64,000 bases of DNA, from contig NZ_JABELE010000012.1 in the NCBI RefSeq assembly GCF_013009345.1, positions 1 to 64,000 of the forward strand, written 5' to 3'. Origin of the DNA: Acinetobacter geminorum. GTDB taxonomy: Bacteria; Pseudomonadota; Gammaproteobacteria; Pseudomonadales; Moraxellaceae. Below, piece after piece: positions 24,751-33,790 of the stretch; within the stretch, counting starts at the first letter, position 1; the number at the start of each line of letters is the position of its first letter. The notes beneath the pieces were generated by a model. It searched no databases and was not told the DNA's origin. It was given only the letters and a program-made list of their open reading frames with translations. A program made the translations under genes and the position numbers.

Positions 24751-24850
24751 CATCTATTGCTTTTAATAACTAGATTTATTGAAAATTAGCAAGAATACCC
24801 AAGCTCCTTTATACTAGGCGCGAGCCCTCTCATTTAAAAAGTTATTTTTT

Positions 24851-25627
24851 ATGCGTCGTAGTGAAAAATCGAAAGACACCAAAGCCAGACTCGCACCCAA
24901 GCAAAAGATCAGCTATGAAAAGAAACCAGATCCAGCGATCACAGCATATGCTGTGCAATCACTCAACTGGTTACGCCAAGCTGAGTTTCTAATGAGTGCA
25001 CCTAAATTGGCACTTTGTGTTGAAGATAGTGGCTACGAGATCGCTTTTGCAGGACGCTCAAATGCCGGCAAGTCTAGTGCTATCAATGCATTAACCAACA
25101 AAAAACAGCTAGCACGTGCCTCTAAAAAACCCGGCCGTACTCAAATGATTAACTTCTTTAGTCTAGGCAACCCCGATCAACGTTTAGTCGATCTTCCTGG
25201 CTATGGCTATGCAGCCGTACCTGAAGATATGAAACGAGTATGGCAAAAAGAATTAGAAAATTATCTAATCCATCGTAAAAGCTTACAAGGTTTAGTATTA
25301 CTGATGGATATTCGCCATCCATTACAGCATTTCGACATGATGATGCTAGAGTGGGCTTATTCACGTCATCTATTTGTTCATATCCTTCTAACAAAAGCGG
25401 ACAAGCTTAATCGTGGTCCTGCAAACAAAGTGCTATTAGAAGTTAAGCAACAACTGAAAAAAATGAAGCTTGATTTCTCGATTCAACTTTTCTCATCACT
25501 TAACAAATTAGGTTTAGAAGAGCTAGCAAGTGTTATGGCTGGACGCCTGCATTTTACGCTTGATCAAGAACCAGAATTTGACGTTAACGCGATCCCTGAA
25601 GCAAGCGATGAGGATGCTGAAGAGTAA
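24851..25627 (+). CDS. engB: Ribosome-biogenesis GTPase EngB (YihA/YsxC)
   Basis: The 258-residue protein has G1 GRSNAGKSS, G3 VDLPGYGYA and G4 LTKADK, the pattern of the EngB/YsxC GTPase, which is essential for late 50S assembly. It is about 50 residues longer than E. coli YihA, with a basic N-terminal extension (residues 1-30) and an acidic C-terminal tail (PEASDEDAEE). The ATG at 24851 has no obvious Shine-Dalgarno. A TATACT box about 40 bp upstream could be its -10. Confidence 0.95.
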   Translation: MRRSEKSKDTKARLAPKQKISYEKKPDPAITAYAVQSLNWLRQAEFLMSAPKLALCVEDSGYEIAFAGRSNAGKSSAINALTNKKQLARASKKPGRTQMINFFSLGNPDQRLVDLPGYGYAAVPEDMKRVWQKELENYLIHRKSLQGLVLLMDIRHPLQHFDMMMLEWAYSRHLFVHILLTKADKLNRGPANKVLLEVKQQLKKMKLDFSIQLFSSLNKLGLEELASVMAGRLHFTLDQEPEFDVNAIPEASDEDAEE

Positions 25628-25674
25628 ATCGTCAAAACAGATACGATTTCTTTATTAAATTTATTTTCAAATTG

Positions 25675-25711
25675 GCCCCTATTGCTAAACACAAATGTAG
25701 GGGCTTTTTTT
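25675..25711 (+). terminator. Intrinsic terminator after engB
   Basis: GCCCCTA (25675-25681) pairs with TAGGGGC (25698-25704) and is followed by seven T. Confidence 0.88.
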
Positions 25712-25751
25712 ATACTCGTTATAACTTCATCGAGTTAAAAATCAGGACTAA

Positions 25752-26702
25752 ATGATGAAATTGTTATCTTTTTTGAAGAACAAAGCTTTAGGTTCTTCTA
25801 TTGACTATAAAATTCTTCCACGTAAAGTAAAATTTGACTGGAAAGACACCCCTGTTGACTGGATTCCAAATCAGCCTTTCGCAAGTTATTTTATTAATGA
25901 AATTAATAATATCTTGCCTGCCGGAGAATTCTGGTTCTGCCGTTTGTACAACAAGGTTTTACCTCAAATTAAAGACGAAAAACTTAAACAGGATGTCCAA
26001 GCATTTATCCGTCAGGAAGCTATGCACGCCAACGCCCATACTTCTGCTAATAAAGAATATTTAAGTGCACGTAATATTGATATCCAGCGAAATCTGGACA
26101 TTATGAATTATCTATTTACTACTGCCTTAGCAGATAAACCTTTCGACAAAGAAGTTCCTCAATTTCTACAAGAGCAATGGGACCTTTTTCGTTTAGGCGT
26201 TATTGCAACTGTTGAACATATGACCTGTGTGTTGGGTAAATATGCACTCTATAACAAGCGCTGGGAAGAATTAGGCGCTGACCCTGAAATGGTCGATCTG
26301 GTTAAATGGCACGGTTCAGAAGAAATTGAACACCGTACCGTTGCTTTTGATTTATATCGTCATCTTGGTGGTGGTTATATTCCACGCTACTATTTAAGCC
26401 TCGCAGTGATTGTACTAGTGCTTGGATTATGGGTAGATGGCGCTGCACATATTATGAAACAAGATCCACGTTTTGCAGATGCGGCTAAATCTAGATTTTT
26501 CCCAGTATGGGTTGCAGTAGAATGGTATAAAATTAGCCGAAAAGATAATCAGGTTTTACCAAATCCAATCTGGCTTATTGCCCAACAAATTGATTACCTC
26601 ATGCCTTGGTATGATCCAGTAAAAGAAGGTAGCACTGAAGATGCAGTAAGTTATTTATCTCAATCTCCAGCAGCCAAAAGAGCTGAATTACAAGCGGCTT
26701 AA
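25752..26702 (+). CDS. Predicted metal-dependent hydrolase (COG3687 family)
   Basis: The 316-residue protein has a ferritin-like arrangement of carboxylates and His residues: PAGEFWFCRLY, FIRQEAMHANAH, VEHMTCVLGKY and EEIEHRTVAFDLY. This pattern fits the COG3687/PF10118 predicted metal-dependent hydrolases and suggests a di-iron or similar centre. A hydrophobic segment lies at about residues 215-230 (YYLSLAVIVLVLGLWVDG), so membrane contact is likely. The substrate is unknown. The start could be either of two consecutive ATGs. Confidence 0.82.
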   Translation: MMKLLSFLKNKALGSSIDYKILPRKVKFDWKDTPVDWIPNQPFASYFINEINNILPAGEFWFCRLYNKVLPQIKDEKLKQDVQAFIRQEAMHANAHTSANKEYLSARNIDIQRNLDIMNYLFTTALADKPFDKEVPQFLQEQWDLFRLGVIATVEHMTCVLGKYALYNKRWEELGADPEMVDLVKWHGSEEIEHRTVAFDLYRHLGGGYIPRYYLSLAVIVLVLGLWVDGAAHIMKQDPRFADAAKSRFFPVWVAVEWYKISRKDNQVLPNPIWLIAQQIDYLMPWYDPVKEGSTEDAVSYLSQSPAAKRAELQAA

Positions 26703-26706
26703 AAAT

Positions 26707-26737
26707 AAAAAAGCAGGATTTTAAATCCTGCTTTTTT
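26707..26737. terminator. Bidirectional terminator
   Basis: The stem AAAAAAGCAGGAT / ATCCTGCTTTTTT with loop TTTAA lies between convergent genes and has T runs on both strands. Confidence 0.95.
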
Positions 26738-26747
26738 ATTTAGGAGA

Positions 26748-27986
26748 TTAGACACTGATATCTTTATCTTTTGTATAACGGTCAACAACCACGCTAATCA
26801 TCATATCACCCTGCACATTTACCACTGTTCTTACTGTATCTAATAGACGGTCAATCGGAAGTAAAATTGCAATTGCTTCAGCCGGTAAACCTACAGACTG
26901 TAAAACCATAATCATGGTAACCATACCAGCACTCGGAATTCCAGGTGCCCCTAGTGATGCAATCATTGCTGTTAAACACACAATAATTTGTTGTGTCAGG
27001 TTTAAGTCTAGCCCCACCAAATTTGCGACAAACAATGCAGCTGCTGCTTCATATAGTGCGGTACCATCCATATTAAGCTGCGTACCTAAAGGAATCACAA
27101 AACCAGCTGTTTGTGGACGAACACCTAAGTTTTCCTGTGCGCATTTCATACTAAGTGGCATCGTGGCAGAACTAGAGCTGGTTGCAAATGCTGTTATTAG
27201 CGCTGTACGGGTTCCTTTCAAAAAAGTCCAAGGACTCATGCGGCCAAAAATCCAAAGTAGTAATGGTAAAACAACAGCACCATGAAAAATGGTAGTTCCC
27301 GTTACTACAACAGCAAACTCAGCCAAACGACTAAGTATCGAAATATCTTCCGTTGCCATTAACTTTGCTAATAAAGCAAAAATACCCAAAGGTGCGAGCT
27401 TCATTACCCAGCCGACTAGCATCATCATCATTTCAAAAAATTGATGACTCAATACGCGAATACTTTTAAAACGCTCACCGCCATGGACTAAAGCAACACC
27501 AACAAATAGTGCAAACACCACAACAGCTAAAACGTTACCATCGCTAAATGCTTTAAATGGATTAATTAATGTATTTTGAATAAAATTAGTGAAAAAACTT
27601 GCAGGATTTAAACTATCTGGTGCCTGATAGTTTTGCATAGACGTTTGGAAAATAGAGATATCTATACCACGCCCTACTTCAAATAGATGAGCACAACTTA
27701 TACCTAAAATTAAAGCCAATGTTGTTGTGGTCAAACAACATAAAAAGGTAATTTTCCAGACTGGACCTAACTGCCCTCCCGCCTGCAAATTAGAGACACC
27801 CACAACAATCGAGCTAAAAATCAAAGGCACCAACAACATTTTAAGCAGCCCAATAAAGACACTACTTAATATGCCTAACCCATATAAACTATGTTTTACA
27901 AACGCAGTATCGGGATACAACGTTAATATAAAACCAAAGGCTAAGCCTAAAATGGCCGCAATAAGAATTTGTGTGTTTAAGTTCAT
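26748..27986 (-). CDS. Dicarboxylate/amino acid:cation symporter
   Basis: I use the ATG at 27986 (MNLNTQILIAAILG, 412 residues); a TTG start at 28013 would add nine residues. The protein is of the DAACS family (GltP/DctA type) with eight predicted membrane helices, two re-entrant loops, the serine-rich motif TSSSSATMPLS and the MDGTALYE motif that binds sodium and substrate. It imports glutamate, aspartate or C4-dicarboxylates with Na+ or H+. The exact substrate is not decidable here. Confidence 0.9.
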   Translation of the reverse strand: MNLNTQILIAAILGLAFGFILTLYPDTAFVKHSLYGLGILSSVFIGLLKMLLVPLIFSSIVVGVSNLQAGGQLGPVWKITFLCCLTTTTLALILGISCAHLFEVGRGIDISIFQTSMQNYQAPDSLNPASFFTNFIQNTLINPFKAFSDGNVLAVVVFALFVGVALVHGGERFKSIRVLSHQFFEMMMMLVGWVMKLAPLGIFALLAKLMATEDISILSRLAEFAVVVTGTTIFHGAVVLPLLLWIFGRMSPWTFLKGTRTALITAFATSSSSATMPLSMKCAQENLGVRPQTAGFVIPLGTQLNMDGTALYEAAAALFVANLVGLDLNLTQQIIVCLTAMIASLGAPGIPSAGMVTMIMVLQSVGLPAEAIAILLPIDRLLDTVRTVVNVQGDMMISVVVDRYTKDKDISV

Positions 27987-28085
27987 ATCAGCATTATTTT
28001 TTTCAGTTGGCAATCCTTTTGCAAATATGACATGAGCTCGCTATTCATACGAGCAATTTTTTGTCACATCGTTTCAATTAAAAAT

Positions 28086-28112
28086 AAAAAAGCCATCTGA
28101 TGAGATGGCTTT
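28086..28112 (-). terminator. Terminator of tesB
   Basis: AAAGCCATCT pairs with AGATGGCTTT around loop GATG; the minus-strand read continues into a T-rich run. It lies about 11 bp beyond the tesB stop. Confidence 0.9.
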
Positions 28113-28122
28113 ATAAATAAGT

Positions 28123-28995
28123 TTATTGCGTTTCAATTTCCCGCAAACGAATTAAACCCTCTTGTACGGTACTGCATACCAACTGACCATTTTGCCACAT
28201 ACGTCCAAAGTTTAAACCGCGAGAAGCTGCGCTGACTGTTGCTTCCATATCGTAAAGCATCCATTCGTCAGCACGCAGCGGGCGATGGAAATAAATTGCA
28301 TGATCAATACTTGCACACTGCAAACTTGGAGAAATATAGCTTAAACCATGCGGTCTTAAAGCGGTTGTCATTAAGGTAAAGTCTGAATAAAACGCAACAA
28401 TCGCTTGATGTAGAGCAATATCATCTAATTGTTTTGGAATACGGTCATGTGTGCGGATATAGTGCGCATTATACGGCGCTTCAGGTTGAGGCTGAAACGG
28501 ATTTACTGGATCAATTGGGCGGATTTCTACATGGCGCTCACGCATGAAACTAGCACGAACATTTTCAGGTACGAAGTTTAAAATACCTTCTTTGAGCTCA
28601 TTTTCAGATTTAAGAGTCTCTGGTGCTGGATATTCTGGTTCTTGATGTTGATAGTTCAAGCCTTCTTCGGGGTTAGCAAAAGAAACCATCGCCGAAAAGA
28701 TAACTCGTCCATGCTGAATTGCACGAACCTGACGACTTACGAAACTCTTCCCATCACGTAAACGGTCTACTTCATAAATAATTGGGGCATTAATATCGCC
28801 GCCATATAAAAAATATGCATGCAAAGAATGCGCTGGACGATCGGTTGTATAAGATGCCGCACGTAAAGCCTGACCCAAAACCTGCCCACCAAAGACACGT
28901 TTACCGACAAGATTACGGCTTATGCCACGGTAAATATTTTCTTCCAACTTTTCTAAAGTAAGAAGATCGACTAGTTCTTGGGTTAACGCATTCAT
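28123..28995 (-). CDS. tesB: Acyl-CoA thioesterase II
   Basis: I use the ATG at 28995 (MNALTQELVDLL, 290 residues) because an AAGG sits 8 nt upstream; the ATG at 29010 has none. The double-hotdog protein matches TesB: VFGGQVLGQALRAA, the catalytic Asp in YSDFTLM, Ser in CASIDHAIYFHRP (Thr in E. coli) and Gln in STVQEGLIR. It hydrolyses medium- and long-chain acyl-CoA to fatty acid and CoA. It is transcribed away from plsB. Confidence 0.93.
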   Translation of the reverse strand: MNALTQELVDLLTLEKLEENIYRGISRNLVGKRVFGGQVLGQALRAASYTTDRPAHSLHAYFLYGGDINAPIIYEVDRLRDGKSFVSRQVRAIQHGRVIFSAMVSFANPEEGLNYQHQEPEYPAPETLKSENELKEGILNFVPENVRASFMRERHVEIRPIDPVNPFQPQPEAPYNAHYIRTHDRIPKQLDDIALHQAIVAFYSDFTLMTTALRPHGLSYISPSLQCASIDHAIYFHRPLRADEWMLYDMEATVSAASRGLNFGRMWQNGQLVCSTVQEGLIRLREIETQ

Positions 28996-29271
28996 GAGAG
29001 ATACCTTCATATTTCAGGTAAAAAATCGTATTAAAGTACAGATGTGTAGAATCTATTGTGCCATAAAAAACTATTTGAACATGGAACAATCAGTCAACTT
29101 CTGATGAAGATTGCTCATATAACAGCTAAAAATACGATTTTTAACGATAAAATATGCCAAAAGCATTATAATTTATAAGAAAGTAGCATATTGTTTTTTT
29201 TAATAAATGCCGCAAAATAATTACCCTCTGCATTTGGTGCTGGGATTTGTCTTTAAGAAGTAGGAGTTCTT

Positions 29272-31845
29272 ATGTCCAAGAGTGGGTTTGGTCAAATGTA
29301 TCGTCGGCTTTCGAGTAAACTACTTGACCTCGTGGTAACACCACATGTTCTTGGGGAAGTTCCTACTGAACCAGTATCAGAAACAACAGAAACAGAAGCA
29401 AAAACTGACCGCCAAAAAGTGGTTTGTTACGTCTTACAAAACCACTCTCGAAGCAATGCTCTGGTGGTTGATGGAGAAACGCGTCGTTTAAATTTAAAAC
29501 CTGCGTTAGACCCACTCATTGTAGGTACTCATCAGGAAAAAGCATCAGTTTTATTTTTACAGCACAATGATGAAAATAATTTACTGAATCCGCCTCCTCA
29601 TGCTTTTCCACCACGCTTATTAAAACTGATTGAAGTTTTACAAGAAAATCCTGAACTCGATATAGAGCTTGTTCCGGTTACAGTTTTATGGGGCCGTTCG
29701 CCAGATAAAGAAGATTCTTGGTTTAAATTATTATTTTCAGATACATGGGCAACACCAAGCACAGTTAAGCAGCTGGTTAATATTGGTTTGCATGGCCGTC
29801 AGTCTTATTTAGAGTTTCATGAACCACAATCGCTACGTGAATTGGTTGAATATGCACAGCAGCATTATCCAAATCTTTCACCAGCAACTTATATTGTGAG
29901 TACATTAAATGATTATTTAGACCGTCAGCGTGAAGTCGTGTTAGGCCCCGATTTGTCAGATCGCCGCAATGTCATGCAATCGGTTGTTAAATCTCGTGAT
30001 GTGCAAGAAGCAATCCGCCGTGAAAGTATTCGCGGAAAAGTGAGCATGCTTGAAGCTGAACGCCGTGCGATTGGCTATGTGAATGAAATCGTATCGGATT
30101 ATTCACACTCAGCAGTGCGCTTTGCCGATCTTGCTTTAACGCGCTTATGGACCCAGCTTTATGACGGTGTAGAAGTGCATAACTTCAGCACTGTTCGTGA
30201 ACTGGCAAAAGATTATGAAGTGGTTTATACACCTTGCCACCGCAGTCACATTGACTATTTATTATTATCCTATGTGATTTATAAACGTGGCTTAATGGTT
30301 CCGTATATTGCTGCGGGTGACAACTTAAATCTACCATTTGTAGGGCAACTTTTACGTGGTGGCGGTGCATTCTTCATTCGCCGCTCTTTCCGTGGAAATG
30401 GACTCTACACTACTGTATTTAAAGAATATCTATATAGTATTTTGTCACGCAACACGCCACTTGAATACTTTATTGAAGGTGGACGCTCACGTACTGGACG
30501 CTTATTACCACCTAAAACCGGTATGCTTGCCATGACAGTTCACAGCCATTTACGTGGCCGTGCTAAACCGATCGTTTTCTTACCAACTTATATTGGTTAT
30601 GAACGACTCATGGAAGGTTCAACTTACGTAGGCGAAATGCAAGGTAAGCCAAAAGAAGCCGAATCTATTTTTGGTATTGTGAAAACCTTACGAAAAATTG
30701 AACGTATTTTTGGTAAAGTCCACGTGAACTTTGGTGAACCTGTTTTCCTTGATGATCTGCTTAAGCAACATAATGCAGAAAATGTTTACATCGAGAAAAA
30801 TGACGACCCAATTCCTCAAGCTGTTTCAGATGCAGTAAATAGCTCTGCACATGCAATTTTAGAAAATATTAACCGAGCTGTGGTGATTAACCCCGTCTCT
30901 TTACTTTCTATTATTTTGCTTGCAACTCCAAAGCATACGCTTGATGAAGAAATTTGTATTAAGCAACTTGAAGCTTACCGCAACTTGGCATCAAACTTCC
31001 CATATGACCAACGTATGGAAGTAACACCACTTTCTGGTAAAGAAATTATTGCGTATGGTTTAAAGCTTAAACTCATTAAACGCGTTCAGCATGCACTGGG
31101 CGATATTATTGCGATTGAAGATAACCAAGCTGTTCTTCTGACTTACTTCCGTAATAATATCTTGCACGCCTTTGTTTTACCTTCTCTAGTAGCATCACTT
31201 GTTGAACACAATGGGAAAATCAGTCGTTCAGATTTAACTAATGTCATCTATACGCTCTATCCATTCTTGAAAGCTGAGTTATTCCTTAAATGGAAGAGTA
31301 GCGAGCTTAAAGCACAAGTTGAGCAATATGCAGATGCTCTAGTTCAATCTAACCTTATTCAACAAGACGATGAGGGTAACTTGATTAGCTCTGCGCCAAA
31401 TACAGAAGAGCATAATCAACTTGTCGTTTTAGCAACACCAGTTAAGCAAAGTCTTGAGCGTTACTACATGACGCTTGCGCTCATTACCCAACGTGGTTCA
31501 GGCAATATTTCTGCTAAACAAGTTGAAGAATTAAGTCATTTACTCGGACAACGTTTATCAGTTCTATATGAATTTAATTCGCCAGAGTTCTTCGATAAAG
31601 CTTTATTCCAAAGCTTCTTAAAAGTACTTACACAACAAAATTACATTCGTACCAACGACCAAGGCCAAATTGAGTTTGATGATAATTTCCGTCAAATGGC
31701 TGCTGGCGCACAGTTGGTGCTTGATGAAGTAACCTTGCAAATGTTGCAGCACATCACCACCTTTACTGACGAAGAATTGAAAGATGCTCTTGAAGCAATG
31801 GCATCTCAACAAGCTAAACGCCGTTTAAAACGTAAAAAAGCTTAA
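29272..31845 (+). CDS. plsB: Glycerol-3-phosphate 1-O-acyltransferase
   Basis: This is an 857-residue membrane-associated acyltransferase that transfers acyl chains from acyl-ACP or acyl-CoA to glycerol-3-phosphate, the first step of phospholipid synthesis. The catalytic HX4D motif (CHRSHIDYLLLSY) lies near residues 322-334, followed by GGAFFIRRSFRG and FIEGGRSRTGR. The N-terminal 250 residues are the PlsB-specific region. A TATAAT-like box about 100 bp upstream may be its promoter. A stable terminator follows. Confidence 0.96.
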   Translation: MSKSGFGQMYRRLSSKLLDLVVTPHVLGEVPTEPVSETTETEAKTDRQKVVCYVLQNHSRSNALVVDGETRRLNLKPALDPLIVGTHQEKASVLFLQHNDENNLLNPPPHAFPPRLLKLIEVLQENPELDIELVPVTVLWGRSPDKEDSWFKLLFSDTWATPSTVKQLVNIGLHGRQSYLEFHEPQSLRELVEYAQQHYPNLSPATYIVSTLNDYLDRQREVVLGPDLSDRRNVMQSVVKSRDVQEAIRRESIRGKVSMLEAERRAIGYVNEIVSDYSHSAVRFADLALTRLWTQLYDGVEVHNFSTVRELAKDYEVVYTPCHRSHIDYLLLSYVIYKRGLMVPYIAAGDNLNLPFVGQLLRGGGAFFIRRSFRGNGLYTTVFKEYLYSILSRNTPLEYFIEGGRSRTGRLLPPKTGMLAMTVHSHLRGRAKPIVFLPTYIGYERLMEGSTYVGEMQGKPKEAESIFGIVKTLRKIERIFGKVHVNFGEPVFLDDLLKQHNAENVYIEKNDDPIPQAVSDAVNSSAHAILENINRAVVINPVSLLSIILLATPKHTLDEEICIKQLEAYRNLASNFPYDQRMEVTPLSGKEIIAYGLKLKLIKRVQHALGDIIAIEDNQAVLLTYFRNNILHAFVLPSLVASLVEHNGKISRSDLTNVIYTLYPFLKAELFLKWKSSELKAQVEQYADALVQSNLIQQDDEGNLISSAPNTEEHNQLVVLATPVKQSLERYYMTLALITQRGSGNISAKQVEELSHLLGQRLSVLYEFNSPEFFDKALFQSFLKVLTQQNYIRTNDQGQIEFDDNFRQMAAGAQLVLDEVTLQMLQHITTFTDEELKDALEAMASQQAKRRLKRKKA

Positions 31846-31861
31846 AGTCTTTAGTCAAAAT

Positions 31862-31890
31862 AAAAGGTAACTTCGGTTGCCTTTTATTTT
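31862..31890 (+). terminator. UUCG-capped terminator of plsB
   Basis: AAAAGGTAAC / GTTGCCTTTT (one T-G wobble) is closed by the very stable C(TTCG)G tetraloop and followed by T-rich sequence. Confidence 0.88.
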
Positions 31891-31891
31891 A

Positions 31892-32875
31892 TTAGCGAAT
31901 TGGACATTCAAAATAACGTGGATCGTCCATACAACGTAAGCGCTTCATAAGCTGAACAAAATAAGCATCGTAGTAGCCTGAAAGAACATACTGATTACGT
32001 ATTTTGGCAACCATTACATCATAACTTTGCTTTTCATAAAAAGAGACATCCACCCAATAATAAGCAGGTAAATGATTCTCCCATTGTGTCGCACGATTCG
32101 TCAGCAATTGGCTATTATGGACAAACCATCCTCGGATTTTTCGGCCAAAATTAGCAGGATAAGCTTGCGGTTTAATAATTAAATTGACACCGAAATATGC
32201 CAAAGGAAAATTGATGACTTGAGTATCTGATCCAAATTCTTTTTGTAAGTTATATGGCAACAACCCATACACTGGTGCAGGAACAATATCGATTTTATTT
32301 TGCTTAAACTGCGCAATCGCGTTTGATAAATCAACATAAACTGGCTGAGCACCTACACTTCGTACCAATGCTTGTTGTGGTGGATTATTAGGTAGCACCC
32401 CAATACGTTGATTTCTTAATTGAGCGACTCTAGAGAGCTTCTTATTTTTTAGAACCATGTAAGCAGTTCCAATTGGAATCATTCCTACAGCTTCATAATT
32501 CTTAGAGACCAGCCTTTTCTCAATTGTAGGGTGATTTAAAAGCTGCAAAAAGCTTTTGGCCGTACGATTATTAGGAATAAGCCCTATACCTGCGGTACTT
32601 CCCATAAACTGGTTATAACGATAAGTATTGAAATTGGATGCAGCTAAACCTGAACATTTCCCATCATCAAAAGCTTGTATGGCCTGCTGTTCTTTTTGAT
32701 AGGTAACAACTTTAAATTTGACTTGATATTGCTGGGCATATAGCCGAATGTCATTTAAACGGCGAGTAATATCCCCTTGGGACCCGATAGGATCATAGGC
32801 ACACCACACCTGATCATCAGCCCAACTCGCAGCAGCTGTTACGCTCAAAATAAGAGCTAAACAAATTTTTTTCAC
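31892..32875 (-). CDS. AdeT-like putative periplasmic solute-binding protein
   Basis: I use the GTG at 32875, with AAAAGG 6-7 nt upstream, which yields a clean Sec signal peptide (MKKICLALILSVTAAASWA, cleaved before DDQVW); a longer TTG start would blur it. The mature protein has the periplasmic-binding-like pattern of a TRAP/phosphonate-type binding domain (FDDGKCSGLAASNFNTYRYN, IGVLPNNPPQQALV). It resembles the Acinetobacter AdeT1/AdeT2 group, which has been linked to drug resistance though it is not itself an RND pump. Several Cys (C33-type in VWCAYD, RCMDD, FECPIR) may form disulfides. Assignment to AdeT is tentative. Confidence 0.65.
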   Translation of the reverse strand: MKKICLALILSVTAAASWADDQVWCAYDPIGSQGDITRRLNDIRLYAQQYQVKFKVVTYQKEQQAIQAFDDGKCSGLAASNFNTYRYNQFMGSTAGIGLIPNNRTAKSFLQLLNHPTIEKRLVSKNYEAVGMIPIGTAYMVLKNKKLSRVAQLRNQRIGVLPNNPPQQALVRSVGAQPVYVDLSNAIAQFKQNKIDIVPAPVYGLLPYNLQKEFGSDTQVINFPLAYFGVNLIIKPQAYPANFGRKIRGWFVHNSQLLTNRATQWENHLPAYYWVDVSFYEKQSYDVMVAKIRNQYVLSGYYDAYFVQLMKRLRCMDDPRYFECPIR

Positions 32876-32954
32876 TTTCAACCTTTTTATCTTTATCGGC
32901 AATTTGACTGCCTCATCAGGTATTTATGTTCTTATTTAAAGTTTAATCAAAATT

Positions 32955-33770
32955 TCATTTAGTGCTATGAACATTTAAACATAATAAATAGTCATTAAAG
33001 CAAATCGGATGTTCTAACTGAAAACCTGTTGTAGATAAATGTTTTGCATAAATTCTTTTACCTGAAATTTGGTTTGATTCTAAAGTTAATTCTGGCAATC
33101 CCAATTGTTTTTGAAACCACACTATAACTTCATGCAAAGGTAATGGCTGATTATTAGTCACAATATAGCTTGCTTGATGACTTTCGTAATCAGCCATAAA
33201 AGCCAAAAATCTTGCTAAATCATCAATATGTATTCGATTGCTATAATGTATATTTGGATAACTTTGATGATTTTCAGCCATTTTCTTTAAGCGGGCAATG
33301 GAAGTTCCATAAATACCTGTAGGACGAACAATTACAGATTGAGTTGGATAATATTTTTGCCAGAGTAACTCCATATTACGCAATATGTGGCCTTGAGCAT
33401 CATTTGGATGAATTTCACTAAAATCATCAATGATCTCCCCTGCATTTTCACCATATACCCGCGTAGAAGAGACAACAATTATTTTTTTTACTGGATGTAT
33501 TTTTAATGCATCTCGAATCGGTTCAATACTATCTACATAAGTATGTTGGTAGCCCTCAACCGTACTCTCATTTGGAGAAAGTAAAATATATACGACATCT
33601 ACAGGTTCAATTTTACTTAAATCGAGCGAAAAAATATCCTGAACAAGATGTGTTGCGTAACTATCCGTTTTTACACTACGGCTGATTGTGGTAATTTGAT
33701 GTTCTTTCTCAAATAGTTGTTTAGCAACACGCTGAGATGTTTTACCATAACCGATAAATAATATATGCAT
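32955..33770 (-). CDS. NAD(P)-dependent epimerase/SDR-type protein (YeeZ-like)
   Basis: The 271-residue protein has an N-terminal Rossmann motif (IGYGKTSQRVAKQL; the usual third Gly is Ser/Gln-shifted) and an extended-SDR layout with VVSSTRVYGENAGE, where Ser-Ser/Tyr could be catalytic, and VRPTGIYG. It resembles YeeZ-type proteins of unknown substrate. Its start codon is only 20 bp from that of the divergent recG, so each gene's promoter must lie partly inside the other gene. Confidence 0.78.
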   Translation of the reverse strand: MHILFIGYGKTSQRVAKQLFEKEHQITTISRSVKTDSYATHLVQDIFSLDLSKIEPVDVVYILLSPNESTVEGYQHTYVDSIEPIRDALKIHPVKKIIVVSSTRVYGENAGEIIDDFSEIHPNDAQGHILRNMELLWQKYYPTQSVIVRPTGIYGTSIARLKKMAENHQSYPNIHYSNRIHIDDLARFLAFMADYESHQASYIVTNNQPLPLHEVIVWFQKQLGLPELTLESNQISGKRIYAKHLSTTGFQLEHPICFNDYLLCLNVHSTK

Positions 33771-33790
33771 AGAAAACTCGTTGAGGGGAC

